40,213 nt of DNA, taken from contig JAEPQF010000016.1 of the NCBI GenBank assembly GCA_017640685.1, positions 1 through 40,213 on the forward strand, in the 5' to 3' direction. The notes below the pieces were generated by a model. That model did not search any database. It saw only the letters and a list, made by a program, of their open reading frames with translations, and had not been told where the DNA came from. The DNA comes from Hyphomicrobiales bacterium. Lineage in GTDB: Bacteria; Pseudomonadota; Alphaproteobacteria; Rhizobiales; HXMU1428-3. Shown here piece by piece: positions 16,639-24,181 of the stretch (position 1 is its first letter; each line of letters opens with the position of its first letter). A program made the translations under genes and the position numbers.

Positions 16639-16656
16639 TATTCATACATGCGAATA
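16639..16656. promoter_or_regulatory. SqrR-type operator upstream of soxX
   Basis: TATTC (16639-16643), eight bases, then GAATA (16652-16656): a second exact ATTC-N8-GAAT site, 115 nt upstream of the soxX ATG. TATTAT at 16636-16641 overlaps it and could be a -10 element. The rest of the 344-nt gap is AT-rich and holds the leader structure listed next. Confidence 0.65.
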
Positions 16657-16700
16657 TAACTATTGATATTTATCAAAAGCTATGTCATGCTTAACCTTAA

Positions 16701-16760
16701 GTACTAATTCGGATAATAAACCCTCCAAAAAACCCGAATAGTACGAAAAGGAGGGGGAGG
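16701..16760 (+). promoter_or_regulatory. soxX leader: hairpin with anti-Shine-Dalgarno loop (possible pseudoknot)
   Basis: GTACTAATTCGG (16701-16712) pairs with CCGAATAGTAC (16734-16744): 11 base pairs with one bulged A. Its 21-nt loop contains CCCTCC (16721-16726), exactly complementary to GGAGGG (16750-16755) in the Shine-Dalgarno tract GGAGGGGGAGG of soxX. Pairing would make an H-type pseudoknot that hides the ribosome site. The complementarity is seen directly; function is inferred. Confidence 0.5.
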
Positions 16761-16771
16761 AAAATCTAGAT

Positions 16772-17257
16772 ATGAAAAAAGCAATATACACTATTGCTGC
16801 GTGTGCGCTCATGGGAGCCACGGCAGCGTCTAACGCCATATCAATAAATGCAGCTTCAGCAAATCCAGTAACACCAGACAAGGTAAAAATCGTTGATGGA
16901 GAAATTAAATCACCATTAACGAATAAGCCTGGCAATGCTGCAGATGGTAGAAACTGGTTTGCAAACAGAAAACTAGGTAATTGCCTAGCATGTCATGCCA
17001 ATCAAGACATGTCCAAAAAACCATTTCACGGAGAAATCGGACCAGCGGTAGACGCTGTTGCGACAAGATATTCACCAGCGCAACTAAGAGCTATTTTAGT
17101 GAATGCAAAATCCGTCTTTGGTGATCAAACCATTATGCCAGGATTTTACACCACTGATGCTGGCCAACGTATTGCAAAAAAATTCAAAGGCAAAACAATT
17201 CTAAACGGCCAGCAGGTCGAAGATATTATTGCCTATTTAATGACCCTTAAAAAGTAA
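16772..17257 (+). CDS. soxX: Sulfur-oxidation cytochrome c SoxX
   Basis: 161 residues. A signal peptide covers about 1-30 (AIYTIAACALMGATAA then SNA). One c-type heme site is at CLACH (Cys71, Cys74, His75), and the expected distal Met lies in TIMPGFYTTDAG. SoxX is the monoheme partner of SoxA; the SoxXA complex joins thiosulfate to the swinging-arm cysteine of SoxY in the periplasm and takes the electrons. Size and order (soxX first in X-Y-Z-A-B-C-D) fit. A strong purine tract GGAGGGGGAGG ends 11 nt before the ATG. Expression is likely controlled by the ATTC-N8-GAAT site at 16639-16656 and perhaps by the leader hairpin. Confidence 0.95.
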   Translation: MKKAIYTIAACALMGATAASNAISINAASANPVTPDKVKIVDGEIKSPLTNKPGNAADGRNWFANRKLGNCLACHANQDMSKKPFHGEIGPAVDAVATRYSPAQLRAILVNAKSVFGDQTIMPGFYTTDAGQRIAKKFKGKTILNGQQVEDIIAYLMTLKK

Positions 17258-17269
17258 GGAACCTTAATA

Positions 17270-17725
17270 ATGAAAGACTTATCACGCAGAGACGTCCTCG
17301 CTCTGGGAACAACGGCAGCAGCAGCAGCTCTATTCGTAAACCCGCTAGCTGCTCATGCTGAAACTGATCTTGCAAAAGATCTTATTAAAAAATTCACTGG
17401 TGGCAAAAACGCTGCAGAGGGCAAAATTAAGCTTGAAATGCCTGAAATCGCTGAAAACGGAAATACAGTTCCATTAAGCTTCACTGTTGAAAGCCCGATG
17501 ACAAAAAAAGATTATGTTAAACGCGTAATCATCATCGCTGGCGGCAATCCACGCCCAGAAGTTGCAACATTTAACTTTTCTCACTTAAGCGGCGTCGCAA
17601 AAGCATCATCACGCATGCGTCTTGCTAAAACACAAAATGTAATTGCTGTAGCTGAACTTTCAGACGGTTCATTCCACATGACGAAAACAGAAGTGAAAGT
17701 AACAATCGGCGGTTGCGGCGGCTAA
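17270..17725 (+). CDS. soxY: Thiosulfate-oxidation carrier protein SoxY
   Basis: 151 residues. An N-terminal Tat signal (SRRDVLALGTTAAAAALF, cleavage near AHAE) and an Ig-like beta-sandwich follow. The C-terminus ends VTIGGCGG; Cys149 is the swinging-arm residue that carries the sulfur intermediate through the pathway. It pairs with SoxZ, encoded 75 nt downstream. Tat export of folded SoxY with SoxZ, which has no signal of its own, is known for the family. AAGGA lies about 10 nt before the start, which comes 12 nt after the soxX stop. Confidence 0.96.
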   Translation: MKDLSRRDVLALGTTAAAAALFVNPLAAHAETDLAKDLIKKFTGGKNAAEGKIKLEMPEIAENGNTVPLSFTVESPMTKKDYVKRVIIIAGGNPRPEVATFNFSHLSGVAKASSRMRLAKTQNVIAVAELSDGSFHMTKTEVKVTIGGCGG

Positions 17726-17800
17726 TCATCAAGCAGCTCTTCTTAAACGAAGCATCAACAAGTTCTGATTGAAAAGATTTAAATTGAAAGACTAAGAAAC

Positions 17801-18130
17801 ATGGCAAAATCTAAACCAAGAGTAAAAGCGCCGAAAAAAGCCTCAAAAGGCGATATCGTCACGATTAAAACTCTGATCTCACACATTATGGAAACGGGTC
17901 TTCGCAAAAACAAAAAAACTGGCAAGATCATTCCAAGACAAATCATCAATAAGTTCCAAGCTAAATTTGAGGGCACTGAAATTTTCTCAGTTGACCTTGA
18001 TCCAGCAATTTCAGCAAATCCATTTTTCCAATTCTCAATGAAAGCCGAAAAATCAGGTGAGTTTGAATTTATCTGGACTGATGACAATGGCGACGTTTAC
18101 TCAAAAAAATCAAAACTAACAGTAAGTTAA
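17801..18130 (+). CDS. soxZ: Thiosulfate-oxidation carrier partner SoxZ
   Basis: 109 residues, the usual SoxZ size, without a signal peptide; export with SoxY through Tat is known for the family. Typical segments are GDIVTIKTLISHIMETGLRK, IINKFQAKFEGTEIFSVDLD and FEFIWTDDNGDVYSKK, forming an Ig-like fold. It gives SoxYZ its heterodimer and binding surface for the other Sox enzymes. The start ATG has only a weak Shine-Dalgarno (GAAAGAC), unlike soxX, soxY and soxA. Confidence 0.95.
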   Translation: MAKSKPRVKAPKKASKGDIVTIKTLISHIMETGLRKNKKTGKIIPRQIINKFQAKFEGTEIFSVDLDPAISANPFFQFSMKAEKSGEFEFIWTDDNGDVYSKKSKLTVS

Positions 18131-18172
18131 GCTTGCCGCTATCAAGTCAGACGTCCGGGAAATAAATAATAA

Positions 18173-18215
18173 GGCATCTCAAATTAAACACTGCTGCATT
18201 TGAGTGCCGGGGAGG
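18173..18215 (+). promoter_or_regulatory. Hairpin directly ahead of the soxA ribosome site
   Basis: GGCATCTCAAAT (18173-18184) pairs with ATTTGAGTGCC (18198-18208), 11 pairs with one bulged T and a 13-nt loop. The Shine-Dalgarno GGGGAGG (18209-18215) begins at the very next base. It resembles the soxX leader hairpin in stem size and bulge, but its loop has no anti-Shine-Dalgarno sequence. A role in mRNA stability or start access is inference. Confidence 0.45.
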
Positions 18216-18224
18216 AAAATGATT

Positions 18225-19088
18225 ATGAAAGCTACTGCAAAAACCAAGGCACTTTGTGCTCTGTTTGCTGGTGTGATGCTATCTGCAACAAGCGTTACCT
18301 ACATGCAAACAGTAAAAGCTGAAGAAGGTTTGCCAAGTGGAATATCAAAAGTGATGGTCAAACCAGCAACTGATGATGGCCCGCTTGATGAAATTTTTTC
18401 TGGCTGGCACTTCCGGTCAAAAGAAACAAAAAATCTGCAAAAAGACGACTTTGAGAACCCAGGTTATCTTTGGGTTGAACAAGGCGAAGAGCTATGGTCC
18501 GCTGTTGATGGCGCTAAAGATAAGTCATGTAAATCATGTCATGACGACCCAGCAAAATCCATGAAGGGCGTTGGTGCAAATATGCCAAAATGGGATGCCA
18601 AATTAAAGCGCCCACTCACATTAGAGCAGCGCATCAACACATGCCGAACAAAAGGTATGGAAGCCAAAGAATGGAAGTGGGAATCAAGCCAAATGTTATC
18701 AATGACAGCTTTCATCCGCAACCTTTCTCGCGGCATGCCAATGAATGTTCAAGCTGATGGTCCAATGAAACCTTGGGTCGAAAAAGGCAAAAATATTTAT
18801 TACACCCGCGTTGGCCAGTTAAATATGTCTTGCTCAAATTGTCATGAAGATAATTACGGCAAATACATTAGAGCCGACCATCTCAGTCAGGGTCAATCAA
18901 ATGGCTTCCCAACTTATCGCCTGAAATGGCAAAAGCTTGGATCCCTCCATCGTCGTTTCAAGGGCTGCATGAAAAACATTCGTTCAACCCCTTACAAAGT
19001 TGGATCAGATGAATTTGTAGCATTAGAAATTTACCTCGCCCAGCGTGGTAAAGGTTTGCAAATTGAAACCCCAGCCGTGCGCAACTAA
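18225..19088 (+). CDS. soxA: Diheme cytochrome SoxA, L-cysteine S-thiosulfotransferase subunit
   Basis: 287 residues, signal peptide about 1-30. Two heme-c sites are present: CKSCH (102-106) and CSNCH (203-207). Cys248, in HRRFKGCMKNIR, is the active-site cysteine that is the thiolate heme ligand in SoxA. The end GSDEFVALEIYLAQRGKGL is typical. With SoxX it conjugates thiosulfate to SoxY Cys149. I chose ATG 18225 because GGGGAGG ends 9 nt upstream; ATG 18219 (two residues longer) is only 3 nt from it, and a GTG at 18204 lies before it. The two hemes place it with the Paracoccus type, not the monoheme type. Confidence 0.95.
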   Translation: MKATAKTKALCALFAGVMLSATSVTYMQTVKAEEGLPSGISKVMVKPATDDGPLDEIFSGWHFRSKETKNLQKDDFENPGYLWVEQGEELWSAVDGAKDKSCKSCHDDPAKSMKGVGANMPKWDAKLKRPLTLEQRINTCRTKGMEAKEWKWESSQMLSMTAFIRNLSRGMPMNVQADGPMKPWVEKGKNIYYTRVGQLNMSCSNCHEDNYGKYIRADHLSQGQSNGFPTYRLKWQKLGSLHRRFKGCMKNIRSTPYKVGSDEFVALEIYLAQRGKGLQIETPAVRN

Positions 19089-19120
19089 TCAAGAAAAAAC
19101 TTGAATTGCGCAATTAAGTT

Positions 19121-19197
19121 ATGGGTTTGTTGCACAACCCATACCCTTACTTTATCCAAAACCGGGCTCAAATAATATCTCCTATTCGGTTTTGGAT
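19121..19197 (+). promoter_or_regulatory. Two stem-loops between soxA and soxB
   Basis: ATGGGTT (19121-19127) pairs with AACCCAT (19136-19142). Further on, ATCCAAAACCG (19154-19164) pairs perfectly over 11 bp with CGGTTTTGGAT (19187-19197). No T-run follows either, so processing, stability or partial attenuation in the soxA-soxB gap is more likely than full termination. Confidence 0.45.
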
Positions 19198-19297
19198 GAA
19201 GTTTGGATGAAAAATTTGGTAATGAAAACAGTATCGTAAATGTTTTGTGGAGTTAAAAACAAAACTCAGAATTTTACGAAAAACAAAGGAACCCCAA

Positions 19298-20986
19298 ATG
19301 ATATCTCGTAGAGAATTCATGCAAGCAGCCGCAGCCCTCGCAGCGATTTACGGCACAACAACACCTATGGGCTCTTTAAACGCCAAACAAAAAATAACAG
19401 AAGACGATCTGTTAGGTATGAAGCCCTTCGGCAATGTTACCCTTGCTCATCTCACAGATGTTCATGCTCAACTCATGCCTGTATGGTTTAGAGAACCATC
19501 AATTAACCTAGGCGTTGGAGAGGCTGAAGGGAAACCTCCTCACCTCACCGGAGAAGACTTCCTTAAGCGTTATAATATTGAAGCCGGCTCAGCTGAAGCT
19601 TATGCGCTTCAATCAAAAGATTTTCTAAAACTCGCCAAACAATATGGCCAAATGGGTGGCATGGACCGCATCGCCACAGTCTTAAAACACATCAGAGCCG
19701 AACGTCCAAATAACACCCTTTTCCTTGATGGTGGCGATACATGGCATGGTAGCTACACAGCCCTTCAAACCAAAGGCGCTGATATGGTTGAAGTGATGAA
19801 CGCTCTTAAACCAGACGCCATGACAGGCCATTGGGAATTCACACTTGGCGAAGAAAGAGTGCAAGAAATTGTAGACAGCCTCCCCTTTGCATTCCTTGGC
19901 GCAAATATCTTCAATAATGAATGGGAAGAACCAGCATTTGACGCTGTAAAAATGTTTGAAAGAGGCGGCGCTAAAATTGCTGTCATCGGTCAAGCGTTCC
20001 CTTATACACCAATTGCAAATCCACGCTGGATGATTCCAAATTGGTCATTTGGTATTCGTGAAGATGAAATTAAAAAGCAAGTTCAAAGTGCTCGTGATAA
20101 AGGCGCTAACCTAGTTGTTCTCTTATCTCACAATGGATTTGACGTAGATAGAAAAGTCGCCAGCCGTGTGAAAGGCATTGATGTTATTCTCTGCGGCCAC
20201 ACACACGACGCTATGCCAGAGCCTCTTAAAGTTGGCAACACACTCCTTGTTGCGAGTGGCTCTAACGGTAAGTTCATTTCAAGGCTAGATCTTGATGTTG
20301 ATAAATCAGGCGTTAAAGGCTTTAAATTCCGCCTCATTCCAATCTTTTCTGATGTCATCTCACAAGATAAAGATATGACGGCTTTGGTAAATAAAGTTCG
20401 CGCCCCTTACGAGAAAGAGCTGAACCGTGTTGTCGGCCAAGCTGATGGTCTCCTTTATAGAAGAGGCAACTTCAACGGCACCGTAGATGATTTAATTTGC
20501 GATGCTCTTCTAGAAGAACGTGATGCTGAAATCGCTCTGTCACCAGGCTTCCGTTGGGGACCAAGCTTACTACCTGGTCAAAAAATCACAGTTGAAGACA
20601 TTCACAATGTCTGCGCTATGACATACCCAGCAGCCTACAGAACCAACATGACAGGCCAGCAACTCAAAGATATTTTCGAAGATGTTGCAGACAACCTGTT
20701 CAACCCAGATCCTTACTATCAACAAGGCGGTGACATGGTTCGTGTCGGCGGTCTTGGCTATACAATTAATCCTAAGAAAAAAATTGGTGAACGCATCACC
20801 AATATGACAGAACTAAAAACCAACAAACCAATTGATTTGAAAAAAGAATATGTTGTCGCCGGTTGGGCTAGTGTAAACAAAGATACAAAAGGTCCAGCTA
20901 TCTGGGATGTGATTGAAAAATACCTCACTAATCACACACCTGTTCAAGTGAAAGCAAATGATGGAATCAAAGTAGTCGGAATGTAA
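19298..20986 (+). CDS. soxB: Thiosulfohydrolase SoxB
   Basis: 562 residues. A Tat signal (ISRREFMQAAAALAAIYG) leads a two-domain 5'-nucleotidase-like protein. The dimanganese site is seen in LAHLTDVHAQLMPVWFREPS (Asp54, His56), LDGGDTWHGS, MTGHWEFTLG and VVLLSHNGFDVD, and finally in CGHTHDAMPEP. GHWEFT is characteristic of SoxB. It hydrolyses the terminal sulfone of SoxY-bound thiosulfate to release sulfate. ATG 19298 has AAAGGA 7 nt upstream; a longer in-frame start at 19247 would put residues before the Tat motif and has no such site. It follows soxA by 209 nt. Confidence 0.96.
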   Translation: MISRREFMQAAAALAAIYGTTTPMGSLNAKQKITEDDLLGMKPFGNVTLAHLTDVHAQLMPVWFREPSINLGVGEAEGKPPHLTGEDFLKRYNIEAGSAEAYALQSKDFLKLAKQYGQMGGMDRIATVLKHIRAERPNNTLFLDGGDTWHGSYTALQTKGADMVEVMNALKPDAMTGHWEFTLGEERVQEIVDSLPFAFLGANIFNNEWEEPAFDAVKMFERGGAKIAVIGQAFPYTPIANPRWMIPNWSFGIREDEIKKQVQSARDKGANLVVLLSHNGFDVDRKVASRVKGIDVILCGHTHDAMPEPLKVGNTLLVASGSNGKFISRLDLDVDKSGVKGFKFRLIPIFSDVISQDKDMTALVNKVRAPYEKELNRVVGQADGLLYRRGNFNGTVDDLICDALLEERDAEIALSPGFRWGPSLLPGQKITVEDIHNVCAMTYPAAYRTNMTGQQLKDIFEDVADNLFNPDPYYQQGGDMVRVGGLGYTINPKKKIGERITNMTELKTNKPIDLKKEYVVAGWASVNKDTKGPAIWDVIEKYLTNHTPVQVKANDGIKVVGM

Positions 20987-21010
20987 AAGGCCCGAAAAAG
21001 GCTTTTTTAT
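20985..21010 (+). terminator. Weak terminator after soxB
   Basis: AAAA-GGCC (20985-20992) can pair with GGC-TTTT (21000-21006) with one bulge, followed by a T/A-rich run. It is a short GC stem, so partial read-through into soxC is likely. Confidence 0.4.
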
Positions 21011-21063
21011 TTTATTTAATATATGCAAATTTACGCATATAAGCATCTTCAAGGAGAAATGCT

Positions 21064-22347
21064 ATGACAAACGAGCTCAAAAAACCAGAGCTAAGCCGAA
21101 GAGCGCTGTTAAAGTCAGCTGCAGCTGGCGGCGTAACCTTGGCAGCAAGTGCCACAGGCGCTAAAGCATTAGAAAAAGAAACAAAAGAAAATCCAATCAC
21201 AACCAAACAAGACTGGAACCAAGTCCTTGGTGATGGTGTTGACGCAAACCCCTATGGCTCGCCGTCAGAATATGAAAAAAACGTTATTCGAAGAAGCGTT
21301 CCGTGGCTCACCGCCTCCCCAGAAAGCTCAATTAACTTCACCCCCCTTCATGAGTTAGATGGCATCATCACACCAAACGGCTTGTGCTTTGAGCGTCATC
21401 ACGCAGGTATCGCTGAAGTTGACCCAGCTGAACATCGCCTCATGATCAATGGCTTGGTCGATAAACCACTTGTCTTCACCATGGAAGACATAATGCGTTT
21501 CCCGCGCACAAACAAAATCTACTTTCTTGAATGTGCAGCAAACTCAGGTATGGAATGGCGTGGTGCTCAACTAAATGGCTGCCAATTTACCCACGGTATG
21601 ATCCACTGCGTAAATTACACCGGTGTACTTTTAAAAGACATTCTTGCTGAGGCTGGCTTAAAAACCAATGCTAAATGGCTGATGCCAGAAGGTGCTGACG
21701 CTTCAGGCATGAACCGCTCTGTCCCTATTGAAAAAGCTTTGAAAGACTGCATGGTTGCTTTCAAAATGAACGGTGAAGCTCTTCGCCCGGAACAAGGTTA
21801 CCCTCTTCGCCTCGTCATCCCAGGTTGGGAAGGCAATATGTGGGTTAAATGGTTGCGCCGCATTGAAGTCGGTGACATGCCATGGCACGCAAGAGAAGAA
21901 ACATCAAAATACACAGACTTGATGGAGAACGGCAAAGCCCGTCGCTTCACTTGGGAAATGGATTGTAAATCAATCATCACAAATCCAAGCCCTCAAGCGC
22001 CAATCACTCATGGCAAAGGCCACACAGTTCTAACAGGCCTTGCTTGGTCTGGTCGCGGCACAGTTGACCGTGTCGACATCACATTAGATGGCGGCAAAAA
22101 TTGGCAAAAAGCACGCATTGACGGGCCAAGCCTCGATAAAGCTCTACACCGCTTCTATTTCGAATTTGAATGGGATGGCCGTCCGCTCTTATTACAATCA
22201 AGAGCCATCGACTCAACTGGTTATGTCCAACCAACAAAAGACGAACTACGTGAAGTTCGCGGCACAAATTCTATTTATCACAACAATGGCATCCAAACAT
22301 GGCATGTCAACGCTAAAGGAGAAGCTGAAAATGTTGAAGTTTCCTAA
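21064..22347 (+). CDS. soxC: Sulfane dehydrogenase molybdenum subunit SoxC
   Basis: 427 residues. A Tat signal (LSRRALLKSAAAGGVTLAAS) is followed by a sulfite-oxidase-type molybdopterin domain; YFLECAANSGMEWRG holds Cys157, the expected Mo ligand. The C-terminal dimerisation domain includes RVDITLDGGKNWQKA. SoxC with SoxD oxidises the sulfane sulfur still bound to SoxY, so thiosulfate is fully oxidised without sulfur globules. AAGGAG precedes the ATG by about 8 nt. The 3' end overlaps soxD by 17 nt, which implies translational coupling. Confidence 0.94.
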   Translation: MTNELKKPELSRRALLKSAAAGGVTLAASATGAKALEKETKENPITTKQDWNQVLGDGVDANPYGSPSEYEKNVIRRSVPWLTASPESSINFTPLHELDGIITPNGLCFERHHAGIAEVDPAEHRLMINGLVDKPLVFTMEDIMRFPRTNKIYFLECAANSGMEWRGAQLNGCQFTHGMIHCVNYTGVLLKDILAEAGLKTNAKWLMPEGADASGMNRSVPIEKALKDCMVAFKMNGEALRPEQGYPLRLVIPGWEGNMWVKWLRRIEVGDMPWHAREETSKYTDLMENGKARRFTWEMDCKSIITNPSPQAPITHGKGHTVLTGLAWSGRGTVDRVDITLDGGKNWQKARIDGPSLDKALHRFYFEFEWDGRPLLLQSRAIDSTGYVQPTKDELREVRGTNSIYHNNGIQTWHVNAKGEAENVEVS

Positions 22348-22984
22348 AATCATATCAATAGCTTTTGGCTTAACTTTGTGCGCAACTCCTGCTTTAGCAG
22401 AAAAACTAAATCTAGGCCGTGAAGCAACAAAAGCCGAAATCAAAGCTTGGGACATAGACGTTCGCCCAGATGGTCAAGGACTGCCAGAGGGTAAAGGCAC
22501 AGTTGAAAAGGGCGAGCAAATTTTCGCAGAGCAATGTGCTGCTTGCCATGGTGACTTTGGTGAAGGTGTCGACAGATGGCCTGTTTTAGCTGGCGGCCTT
22601 GGCACAATTAAAAGTGAAGACCCTGTAAAAACGGTTGGCTCTTATTGGCCATATGCCTCAACAGTTTTTGACTATATTTATCGTGCAATGCCATTTGGTA
22701 ATGCGCAATCTCTAAAACCAGATGAAGTGTATGCAGTAACAGCTTATATTCTTTATCTTAATGAGATTGTCGCAGAAGACTTTGAACTTTCAAAAAACAA
22801 TTTCGCATCAATTAAGATGCCCAATGAAAAAAACTTCTTCGCTGATCCAAGGCCAGACACCCCTACAATGAAGAAGAAAAAACCTTGTATGAAAAATTGC
22901 AAGAAAGAAGTAAAAATAACCAAACGTGCTCGGGTGATTAATGTTACCCCAGAAGAAGATAAAGAAGCAGCTTCAAAAGAATAA
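22331..22984 (+). CDS. soxD: Sulfane dehydrogenase cytochrome subunit SoxD (monoheme form)
   Basis: 217 residues from ATG 22331, which overlaps soxC and has AAAGGAG 7 nt upstream. Longer in-frame starts inside soxC would lack the signal peptide seen here (KIISIAFGLTLCATPALA). One heme-c site, CAACH (69-73), with YRAMPFGNAQSL giving the probable Met ligand. The tail has CMKNCKKEVKITKRARVI, typical of SoxD. Paracoccus SoxD is larger and diheme; only one CxxCH occurs here, so this is the short form. It accepts electrons from SoxC. A strong terminator follows. Confidence 0.92.
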   Translation: MLKFPKIISIAFGLTLCATPALAEKLNLGREATKAEIKAWDIDVRPDGQGLPEGKGTVEKGEQIFAEQCAACHGDFGEGVDRWPVLAGGLGTIKSEDPVKTVGSYWPYASTVFDYIYRAMPFGNAQSLKPDEVYAVTAYILYLNEIVAEDFELSKNNFASIKMPNEKNFFADPRPDTPTMKKKKPCMKNCKKEVKITKRARVINVTPEEDKEAASKE

Positions 22985-22989
22985 CATCT

Positions 22990-23026
22990 AAAGGCTCAAA
23001 AGATTTCTTTTTGAGCCTTTTACTTT
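22990..23026 (+). terminator. Rho-independent terminator after soxD
   Basis: AAAGGCTCAAAA (22990-23001) and TTTTGAGCCTTT (23009-23020) form a perfect 12-bp stem with a 7-nt loop, followed by TACTTTTT. It ends the soxX-to-soxD transcript before the SoxH-like gene. Confidence 0.8.
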
Positions 23027-23054
23027 TTAAATCGACAACAATTGGGGGAAGACA

Positions 23055-24023
23055 ATGAATTTAAATTTTTTATCTAAACTATGCGCACTCACAATCATAA
23101 TAATTGCAACGCTTACGTCACCAATAAAAGCTAGCCAATCCATTAAAGATCAATATCCAAATTCAATGCTTTATTCAAAGCCTGTTGAAGTGATCCCAAA
23201 TGTCTGGTCAGCGATTGGCACTAGTGGCCCCCCTTTATATGACAACGCAGGTCACAATAATAATTTGTCATTCATTGTCACCGGTGATGGCGTGATCGTC
23301 ATTAATGGTGGTGCATCTTATCTTTTAGCAAAAGCTCTCCATGATGAAATTAAAAAAATAACCAAACAACCAGTTAAGCTCATCATCAATGAAAATGGTC
23401 AAGGCCATGCTATGCTTGGCAACTCATATTGGGCAGAGCAAAATGTTCCTATCCTAGCTCATAAGGACGCAAAAGCCGAATTTAAAGAGCGCGGCTATGA
23501 TAGCTTATCCCACCACCAAAAAGTCATTAAAGAGCGAGCTGAAGGAACAAAAGTTCATCTCCCAACAGAAACGTTTGAAGATAAAAAAACAATCACAATG
23601 GGAGCTTACACCATCGAAGTGATTAATTTTGGCCCCGCTCACTCGCCTGGCGATGTCTCTGTTTGGTTACCGAAACAAAAACTAATCATCACCGGTGACA
23701 TGGCATTTCATGAACGTTTACTTGCCATTTTCCCTGAAACAGAAGTTTCAAGCTGGATTGAAAGCTGGGACAAAATGGAAAAACTAAACCCCGTATATGT
23801 AATCCCAGGACACGGGCATCCAACAAATCTAGATCAAGTCAGACGCTACACCAAAGATTATTTAGTTTTCTTAAAAGGCAAAGTTAAAAAACTCATTGAT
23901 GAAGGCGGAACACTTCAACAATCTTATGACATTGATCAAAGCGCCTATGCACACCTGGATACATTCAAGGAATTAGCTAAGAAAAATGCTGGCCGCTTAT
24001 TCGAGCAATTAGAATTCGAATAA
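23055..24023 (+). CDS. SoxH-like periplasmic metallo-beta-lactamase-fold protein
   Basis: 322 residues with a signal peptide of about 26 (SKLCALTIIIIATLTSPIKA). The MBL fold is recognisable from VIVINGGASYLL, FGPAHSPGDVSVWLP, LIITGDMAFHERL and VIPGHGHPTN, the last three supplying late metal ligands (His, Asp, His). The normal first motif HxHxDH is replaced by NENGQGHA at 112-119, leaving only His118. Paracoccus SoxH is a similar exported MBL protein at the end of the sox cluster and is dispensable there. The first metal site is probably lost or altered. It has GGGGAAG upstream and its own gap after the soxD terminator. Confidence 0.8.
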   Translation: MNLNFLSKLCALTIIIIATLTSPIKASQSIKDQYPNSMLYSKPVEVIPNVWSAIGTSGPPLYDNAGHNNNLSFIVTGDGVIVINGGASYLLAKALHDEIKKITKQPVKLIINENGQGHAMLGNSYWAEQNVPILAHKDAKAEFKERGYDSLSHHQKVIKERAEGTKVHLPTETFEDKKTITMGAYTIEVINFGPAHSPGDVSVWLPKQKLIITGDMAFHERLLAIFPETEVSSWIESWDKMEKLNPVYVIPGHGHPTNLDQVRRYTKDYLVFLKGKVKKLIDEGGTLQQSYDIDQSAYAHLDTFKELAKKNAGRLFEQLEFE

Positions 24024-24043
24024 GAAAATAAACCACTTACTTT

Positions 24044-24070
24044 TTTCAAGGTGGATAGCCCACTTTGAAA
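24044..24070 (+). terminator. Stem-loop after the SoxH-like gene
   Basis: TTTCAAGGTGG (24044-24054) pairs with CCACTTTGAAA (24060-24070), 11 pairs including one G-T, 5-nt loop. No T-run follows. It abuts the inverted-repeat element that starts at 24071. Confidence 0.4.
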
Positions 24071-24181
24071 TGATGAGACAGCTTCTATAAATGTGAAATA
24101 ATCAATAACCTTCCCCTCTGATTATCCTATTCACAAGAGAAACCAACATCTCCTCCCTCCCTTTATAGAGCTGTCTCATCA
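24071..24181. repeat. 111-bp element bounded by a 20-bp imperfect inverted repeat
   Basis: TGATGAGACAGCTTCTATAA(A) at 24071-24091 is repeated inverted at 24162-24181 (TTTATAGAGCTGTCTCATCA) with one bulged base. The 70-nt interior is pyrimidine-rich near the right arm and has no reading frame. It could be a MITE-like insertion or an insertion-sequence remnant, or a long regulatory hairpin ahead of the persulfide operon. Short A-runs flank both ends. Confidence 0.5.

Noticed and set aside
22088-22330. Long N-terminal extension of soxD inside soxC
   Set aside because: ATG 22331 has a good ribosome site and is followed directly by a signal peptide; the extension would bury it.
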